DNA of 64,000 nucleotides from Pratylenchus scribneri (lineage: Eukaryota > Nematoda > Chromadorea > Rhabditida > Pratylenchidae), in the NCBI GenBank assembly GCA_030063045.1, contig JAQSEB010000086.1, positions 558,001 through 622,000 of the forward strand, written 5' to 3'. Position numbers and translations under genes: made by a program. Position 1 is the stretch's first letter. Each line of letters opens with the position of its first letter. Positions 24,701 through 33,700 of this stretch are shown one piece after another. The notes under the pieces were generated by a model that was given only the letters and a program-made list of their open reading frames with translations, was not told the DNA's origin and did not search any database.

Positions 24701-27700
24701 ACTGTGGCCTTCATAAAATGAACAATTATCAGCCCAATCTGGGCATTCACATTTTGGCCCGCAAAATAAATCATTTTCAAATGTGCGTGTTTTATCCCGC
24801 AAATGGTTACTCCCACAATCGATTTTTTCCCAACATAAATTTCCCATTTCGGTTCTCATTATGGCAAATCCTTCAGAAATACAACTTTGGCTGGTCACCA
24901 ATTCCCTTTTCATGGATTTGGAACATGGAGAGGCCACCATTGGGGACAACAAAAACAAAATTATGAGTAAAATCGCACTTGCCACAGCGGTTACTGTGCT
25001 CAGGCCCTTCTTGGGGGCATTCTGTTTTTTCTTATTTTTCTTTTTGAATTTTGAGTGGGGATACTCCGTCCCATCAGGAAGGCCTTCGCCTCTGGAAAAC
25101 AGTTCAGATTGCATTCTGGCTAAACAGTTACGAGTCCCACTGGTTTCATCTTCCAAATTGGATAATTTAAGTTCCATTTTCTTTAAATTTTCAATCACAT
25201 CCATGAATGCTAATTTATATTCAACTGTTTCTTTATTATTTTTCTCCAATAATGCGTTCAAATTTTTAATTTTTTCGTCGCTTTCTGCGACTTTTTTAAC
25301 ACAAAATTCTATTTTTTGGCTAGCCGAAGAGAATTTCTGGCATTCATAATCAAAGTGCCACCCGTCACAGTAAATACATTTTCTTCGAGGCCTTTTTTTC
25401 TCGGCTTGTGTACTTTGACGCGGTCGATTTATATCAAAAACGCCGTCTTCCAAATATTCATCTGGCACATTTTGGCGGGGTCGGCTTCGCTCAAATACTA
25501 ATGGGCAGAGAATAATTTCTTCCAAATTTTCTACCCCAATATCCATTGCTTCTGGCTCATCGTCATCATTATCCAAATTCTTTTTAATGTTGTCACATTC
25601 TGCCCGACAATTTCTCTTTTTCTTTTTTCCTTTATTGGGCTGGCAGATGCATGGTTTTTTGGAATTTTTACAGAGACATTCGATTGGTTCACTGTCGCTG
25701 TCATTTCCAAGCCCACACGGGCAAATGCACCAAAACTCCTCTGAATCGGAGGAATCATTTTCCCACCAATTTGCACTTTCTTCATAATTTGCATCCGCTG
25801 GCATCCCAGCACAATAAATGCATTCGTGTATCGGTGGATTTTCCCTTTGATCGGAGTCCACATCCCATTCGGCAAATGGCCATTCTTCATTATCGGGATT
25901 GTTGGGTGGATCATCCGATTCGGAATCGGAATTTTCAGCAATAAGTGCATTGAATTCCAAATTTTCCATTTCAGAATCCGAATTTTCCTTATAATTAATT
26001 TCCTTTCTCTTTCTTAATTTCATTTTATGGCACGGATTTTGCGTTTTTTCAACATTATTTTTGGGTTTTTTGACCGCTTCAGTTTTTAATTCGAGCGGGT
26101 ATAAATGATCGATACTCCGGGTGAATGCTTTTCCCTTGCATTCAATTTTTGCGACCCGGATAATGCCATCTTTTCCTTTTATTAATTCGATTACTTTTGC
26201 CAATTTCCACAAAGTTTTTGGCAAAGCATTATCCTGTAAAAGCACAATTTCACCAATTTCTGGCGGTCCTTTTTTCCCTTTATTATTTTTGTGCTTATCG
26301 GCTCTTTCCCGAAGGAATTGCAAATATTCTTTTTCAAATTTTTTCCAAAATGCTTCCGCACAATCCTTAGATTTTTTCCACATTTTGGCTAATTTTTCTT
26401 CGGGCCTTTCTTTTTCATAAAAAATTTCAAAATTTTCAAATTCAACATCAAAATTTTCCACATTTCTCATTGGCTGTAAAATTTTCATTGGGGTTAAAAT
26501 TTCAATCACATCTTCAGGTGCTTCATGGACATAAGTGAGAGGACGAGAATTTACAATATTTTTAACCTCCAAAATCAAAGTTCGAAATTCTTCAAAATTT
26601 AAAAGCCTTTTCCCTGCGGCTGATTTCATTCCGGCCTTGACTATTCCAATTATTCGTTCATAATGAGCACCAAATCTTGGTGATAATGCTGGAATGAAAC
26701 GCCACTCGATTAACTCATTTTCGGCGTATTTTTCAATTTCTTTTACAACCTTTGCCGTCAATTTTAACTGCGTTCCATTATCAGACAAAATGCTTTTAGG
26801 TTTCCCAAATTCTGCCAAAAATCTTCGTAATGACATTATACAATTTTGGGCGGAAAGATCCATCACTACTTCCAAGTGAATGGCTCTGGTGGAAGCGCAC
26901 ACGAAAATCGCACAATAAATTTTCCCAATTTCCCCATTATCCTTTCTCAAAAGATAGGGGCCGAAGTAGTCAATTCCGCAATGTTCAAATACTTTTGATT
27001 TATTGATCCGCTCTTTTGGCAGCGGCGCCATTGGGGGAATGGCGTATGGTTTTAATCTTTTTCTGGCGCAATATAGGCATTTTTCAACCACGTTTAACAT
27101 CAATGCACGTCCTTTTGGTATCCAAAAATGTTCACGAAGACTTGTTAAGCAAATGCGCAAACCGAAATGATCGTTCTTTTCATGATAAAATTCACATAAA
27201 ATGCGCGCAATTTTCGATTTTTTGGGTATAAAAATGGGGGGCTTTTCATCATTATTTTCTAATCGGCCCCAACATTCCCATAGGCCATATTTGCCTTTTT
27301 TTAATACATTTTCTTTAATTATTTTTTCATCAGGTGGATATTCGATTTGGGCTTGCATAAATAAATAAATTTGTGCCATTTTCCTTAAGTTGGCAACAGA
27401 TTCCACCTTTTTCAAATCCATCATAAATTGATTTTCGAATTTAATCCTTTTTGAAATATTTTTCAGAAATTTTAGAAAAAATGCGGCATTACTGACAATT
27501 TTAATCCACGAATTGTATTTTTCAACATTAATTTCGCCTTTTAACATGGCATTCAGTTGGACGTTGTCCTCATCTTCACTAATGGATTCACTAAATTCTT
27601 CTTTTAATTTAAATTCTGGCATTTCAGGCCATTCTCCATTTTTCAAAAATTTTGGCCCATTCCACCACAATTCACTGGATTTGAGCTCAAAAGCGGTGCA

Positions 27701-30700
27701 CCCACGGGTGCCTAAATCCGCTGGATTTTGGGCGGTTGGCACATATCGCCATGTTACATTATTCTTCTTTCTAATTTCTTCAATTCGATTTTTTACAAAT
27801 TTCGGCATTTTTTCAAGTTTTGTGCTCAATATCCATGCAAGCACACATTTGCTATCACCCCAAATTATGATATTTTTGAACTCAATTTTCATTTCTTTTT
27901 CAATATATTCAGTCAGTCTTTTCCCCGCTAAAGCTGCCATTAATTCTAATCGAGGAATGCTGACGTTGTTTTTGACGGGACTTAATCGATTTTTGGCAAA
28001 TATTATATTTATTTGATCGCCATTTTTCAAATAGGCAGCAGCACAATATGCTAATTTCGATGCATCAACGAAAACATGCAATTCAAATTCATCGGCATTA
28101 ACTTTTTCAAAAATTCGCCTTTTAATACAAAAATTAATTTCAGCATTTTGTTTTGCTAATTCCTCCCATTTTCGAACAATATCCCCTTGTATTGGGTCAT
28201 CCCATTCGTATTTTTCTCGCCAAGCATCTTGGAACAACAATTTCCGGGGCAGAGAAACTGGAATTAAAAGCCCTAAGGGTTCAAAAGTTTTGGCCACATT
28301 TTTCAAAATTTTTCGTTTTGTTAAAACTGGTTCGATTGGGAGTTGGCTCATTTTCAAGTTTATCTCATCATTTTTCAAATTCCATTCAAGACCGAGCACT
28401 TTGGCCATATTTTGCCCGGGATTATCAGAAAATAATTCGTTTATTTTTGCATCGTTGGAGTGGAATTCATGTAAATCCATTTTGATTTGCTTGAAAATTT
28501 CCTTTGCCTGTCGGCATTTTTCCATTCCCTCCTCAGTGGATTCTGCTTCGAATGATGGGTTGTCAGCATAAATTTTCTCCTTAATTTCCTTTGCTAAAGC
28601 TAAAGGGCATTTATCCAAATGATCATTAATGCATGCATTCATCAGGAATTGGGAGCAGATTACCCCCATAACAATGCGACAAAAACGCAATTTTATAATA
28701 TTTTCTTGTGTTGGGGGCAAATTGGGGTCCCTTAGCCAAAGACATCTCATTAAGTCTCTGTCGCTTTCGGCGATGGATATTTGATGGTAAGCCCCTTTTA
28801 TATCTGCCACCACGACAATTTTTCCCATCCGGAAGACCAATAAGCGGCCTGCCAGTTCCGGAAGCAATACTGGGCCTCTGTACATTTGATCGTTGAGAGA
28901 TTTTTGGCCCTTTTTCTTAAAACTAGCATTGCAAACCGGCCGGATTTTTCCTTTTTCACTATTGTAAACGGCATGATGGGGCAAGTAAAAGGTTTGGCCA
29001 GGGGTTTCCCTCTCAGGGGCTATCTCTAAAATTTTATCATTGATTTGTTCCTTCCACTTTTTGTCATATTTTTCCAACAATTCCGGCTTTTCTTTTAATT
29101 TTCGCCAAACCGATTTCAATATTGAAAAAGCCTGGAAATAATTATTTTCAATTTGAATTTTATCATTTTTCAAAGGCCAAGTAATTTCATAGCGGCCATC
29201 TTGTGCAATTCTTTTTGTTCGATTGAAATGCTGAATTGCCACCAGGTCATCATTTTGGCTAGGGCAATCATTGATACCTATCCCTTCCAATTCCCAATAC
29301 TGGTGGAAGTCATTTTCATTTAAATGACACATTATTTCATTTTCAATTTTCCCTGGACCTGTTAACACTTTTCCTAATTTAGTATGCAATACGCAGAATC
29401 CTGATTTAGTTTCTTTTAATTTTAACAAATTTGCATAAAGATCGGATCCAATTAACAATGTGGGCTTTGTTATTTTAAAATAATTCTCCGGAATAAACTT
29501 CATTCTTTCGGCTGCATTGGCACATTGTTGGCCTTGGATCCGCATTCGGCGCGTCACATCCTGGGCGCCCCTGACACGAATTAAAATTGTTTCACCATTT
29601 TCACAATGTAAGTTTATTTCATAAACGGGCATTTTTTGTTTAATTTTTCGACCGAATATGCCAGAGCCATTGAATTCATGTATTTTGATTGGTTTTAAAC
29701 CCATTTTTTCTGCCCAATTATTTTCTAATAGAGAAATATGGCAACCACCATCCAGAAAAATTGGTACTGTTTCATTTTTGTTTGAATTATTTGGGTCCGA
29801 AATTTTGCCAAAAATTGTTTGGAGCAAAACGGGTTCTTCCTTTTCAATGTCTTTTTGCTCAATTCCAGCATTCAATTGCTGTTTTTCCTTTTCAGAATCA
29901 GAATCTGACTCATTTTCTTCAATTCCGGCGCACATCTTTTTTGATGGCCCTTGATTCGTCTTTTTGTATTTTGGCTTTTCCTTTTCTTTTTCTTTGCCTT
30001 TATTTTGGTAAATTTTTGCACAAAATAGAATATTATGGCCCGGTTTTTTGCAGAAAACACATTTGATTTCTTTTTTACAATTTTTTGAGAAATGGCCACT
30101 ATTTAAACACTTAAAACATAGGCCCAATTCTTGGCATTTATCAACCCGTTCTTTACGGGTACTGTATTTTTGGCATTTGGATTCAAAATGAGCGCCTTGA
30201 CACATTGCGCATTTATTTTCTTTCTTTTCATCTTGGGCCAATCCATACATGGCCGTGGATTTATAATTTTTATTATTATTATGCTTTTTAGGCCCTTTTT
30301 TATCTTTCTCAATTACGAATTCGTCATTAAAATCATTTTGGGCCTTAAAAACTTGCTCCTCGAGCTGAATTGTTTCATCAAGAAATTTTAACATTTGTTC
30401 TACTTCCCATTCTGGATTTGCCCTAGTTTTTTTGATAATTTCTTTTAAAATCCATTTGGGCATTTTTTTCTGTATTTGGATTCTTATTTGCTCGTGATTA
30501 ATATCTTCTCCCAAATTTTTTAATTGGCGAATAATGCAGTCGATTTTACGTAAAGTTGCCTTTATTTCGGGCACGTATTGTGTGGCTTTTTTCATTTTAT
30601 TCAATTCGCCGTGTAAGGCACTTTTTGTTAGATTTTTATTTCCGTAATGATCCTTCAAAACATCCAAAACGGTTTGGTAATTATTTGCCGTAATGGCATA

Positions 30701-33700
30701 TCCTCGAACTAAATCATCAGCATCGCCCACTAATGCTTTTCTTAAATACGAATGTTTTAATTTGTCCGAAAGAGGGCGGTCGTCAATGAGGCTAATAAAA
30801 TCCTCGTAAAATGTTTCCCATTCAGCCACTTCTCCCCCGAATTTTGGGAGTTCAATATTAGGCAATGCATCCATAAAAGTGGCATTTAATTGGGCTTGAG
30901 CTGGGGTTTGCTCTTGTCTAGGCACTAAATCGGGCGGTTTCATCAAATCATTTAAGATGCGTAAATTTTCATATAATTGGTTCAAACTTTCTCGCCCTGT
31001 TTCCATTAATTTTAGATGGCCTTCATCCCCATTCGAAAAATTATCGAAAACTGTTTTTTCATCTTCCTTTTGGGCTATTGGTAATTTTCCCATCCATTCA
31101 GCCCAACGCCAATTGGCGCTTTCCAATAAATTTATTGCCCTTTCAATTTTTTCAATGAACGATTCAAGGGACTTTTTAATAGACTCACATCGTGCCATTT
31201 TTTCAGCGCCAATCAAATCGCGGTTGATTGTGAAGTCCGCGGCGGCTGCCTCGTCCACGTACCGCTTGAGGCGTTCCCGGGTAGGCTTGATATTGGCCAT
31301 AATGATTGCCGACATATTGGATTTGTGGCACTTGAATTGGATGAGGCACTTGGATTTGGTGAGGCACTCGAATTACGTAAGGATTTGGGTGCTGATGAGC
31401 GTAGTAAGCCGGAGGCGGTGGGGGAGGAGGAAGCAAGTGTTGTTGGATTTGTTGTTGCGGTTGATGAGCGTAATATGCCGGAGGCGGTGGTGGAGGAGGA
31501 GGAGGTGCTTGTTGTTGGATTTGTTGTTGCGGTTGCTCCGGGATTTGGATCACAATTTGCTGGGGAACTGCGTATCCCCCTCGGCCTCTTCTTTGGTTGC
31601 TTCTTCGGTTTTGGTTAGGGCGATTCCGAATTTGTTGTCGTCCTTGCCGTTCAAAATGCCTTGCCCACCGTTGATGAAATTCAATTCTTCGACCGCTTCT
31701 GAGACGAATTTGTTGATTGCGGTTTTGCTCGATGACTCTCCGGTTTTGTTTTCGAATTGGCGATCGGCTCTGTCCTCTTTGCTGGTTCAGTTTGATCGCT
31801 TTTTGACCTGTATTTCACGAACGAATTATTTTTCGAATTTTTTAATTTGGTCCTTTCGAGTGCCCGCCCTTGGTTTTCGAATTTTTCTAAATAACGTAAA
31901 TAACCTGACCCTATAGAGGATCACTGGTTTCGCAAAAATGGGCAGGTTCGTAGCGGCACCACTTGTCAAAATTTGACTTGACGTACTGTGACTTTTCCCA
32001 AGACGAACGAAATAAACGAATATTTTACTTTAATTTTATTCCAATTTCCAAATTATACGAATAAATTCAATTTGTTCGGAACGAATGAATAAAGCAATGG
32101 GTCTTTTTAGAATGAGTGGAAAAAGTGAGAAAAGTGAGCCTAATCGCCGTTATTTGCCTCTTTTTGAATAGAAGGAAAAATTGCCCAAAGGCGTAGGCAA
32201 AAAACGGTGATTCGGCTAACAAATTCATGGATAGAAAATGGCAAAAGGGAGGCACAAAATTTTGACATTAACAAATAAAATTGGTTAACAAAAATGGAAA
32301 CAAAATTCAAAGATCGGGATAAATCCCGACAACACAATTTTAGAACTAAGATTTGAATTTCTTGGTTTTTATTTTACATTTCTAATTATAAACGATAGAA
32401 AAAATACTCTTTAAGTGATTAAAATCTTATGACTAATTTTGGGGGGAAATTGAAAGGTAAAAATAATAGGTAAGTCAAAATCTAACAAATTTTAAATATT
32501 TCTTACTAAAATATTTTTGTTCAATTAAATTTGGTTTAACATTTTGAATATGTTCATAAAACCATTATTTGCAGATGTGCCCAATGTTTTGACCAAAATC
32601 AATTGAATATGTTGTTTGCCGTCAAATACGATGAACACCATGACATTTGGCAAATGGGCGTTCGCATTTTTTGCTTCACGGTTTTATACTCAAATTAATT
32701 TAAAATAATTTTTATTTTCAAAAAGACAATGGATGGAAAGGCCTATCGAAAAACCTACAATCTTTATCAATTCCTCAAATTCCATCGTTCATTTGCACAA
32801 ATTTTGGAGGCTTCAGAGGTTCTCAAAATCATTTTTAATACAATTAAAATTCATTTTAAGGCTTCAAGTGCAGCGGAACAAAGCTATGTTGATCCGACCA
32901 GGGATCGTGATTTCATGAAAATTTCCATCTTCAATGAGACGTAAGTCCATTTTTAATGTCAATTTTTTTTCCTTAATGTTTTTGGGAAAATTAGTGCAAT
33001 TGGTTATTTGGGCTTTTTAAAATTATATATCAACTTTAATTAAATGATTCACATCAAGGCCCAGCAGGCATTTTTTGCTATGAAATAAGCAAAATTATTA
33101 TTCTCCCAAATGTGCTTTGGGGTAGCGTAGTGGTTTAGTCGATTGTTTTTATAATAAAATGAATGGGGCTTGAGATCGTGGGTTCGATCCCGGCCTGGAT
33201 ATAGTGATTTTTTTAAAACTTTAATTTTATTTTAAAACAATTGGAGTCATTTTTTTTGTAGAAATTATTTTAAAAATTATATAGGAGCGCAACCGGGTTC
33301 GAACTTTCCACGTGTAAATTAAATTCCCATTATATTTATAATAAGAAAAGTATTATTTTATGGGTGACATAGCCACTTGTTTTTAAGTATGAAATCATTG
33401 GACTTGAGATTGAGATCAAAGATTTACTGAATATAATGATATTTAAAATACTTTTTTTTTATTAAAAAATCAATAATTTAATATTTAAAGTTGTTGTATC
33501 GAGGATGGCCAATGCATTGTTTGTTTCGACAATCATCCGGATTCAGTGTTGCCGTGCACCCACGCATATTGTTCCAAATGCATTGAAAATTTCCGGCGTA
33601 TCAACCAAAATGCTTGCCCACTTTGCCGTCTTCCACTCCGTGGTGAAGAAGTAAACAAGAGGGGAATTATTGATAAATGATAAGATAAATCGAATAATAT

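Larger units (their letters stand above)
21837..32331 (-). mobile_element. Complete BEL/Pao LTR retroelement with env-like gene (10,495 bp)
   Basis: Two 368-bp LTRs, apparently identical, a primer-binding site, an Arg/Pro-rich ORF, a gag-pol ORF of 2241 codons and an env-like ORF, bounded by ACACA duplications. The order gag, protease, reverse transcriptase, RNase H, integrase inside one ORF together with the BEL-type gag (DUF1759-like) and post-integrase DUF5641-like domain places it in BEL/Pao. All large frames are open. It sits antisense in intron 1 of the RNF141-like gene. Identical LTRs and an intact duplication show a very recent insertion. It belongs to the nematode env-bearing BEL group (Cer/Tas-like), by architecture. 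Confidence 0.95.

Noticed and set aside
30957..31916. A 319-codon plus-strand frame
   Set aside because: It is antisense to the BEL gag start and Pro-rich ORF, whose content is recognisable; this strand shows no domain.
33118..33203. Functional tRNA gene
   Set aside because: A and B boxes are present, but acceptor, anticodon and T stems do not pair.
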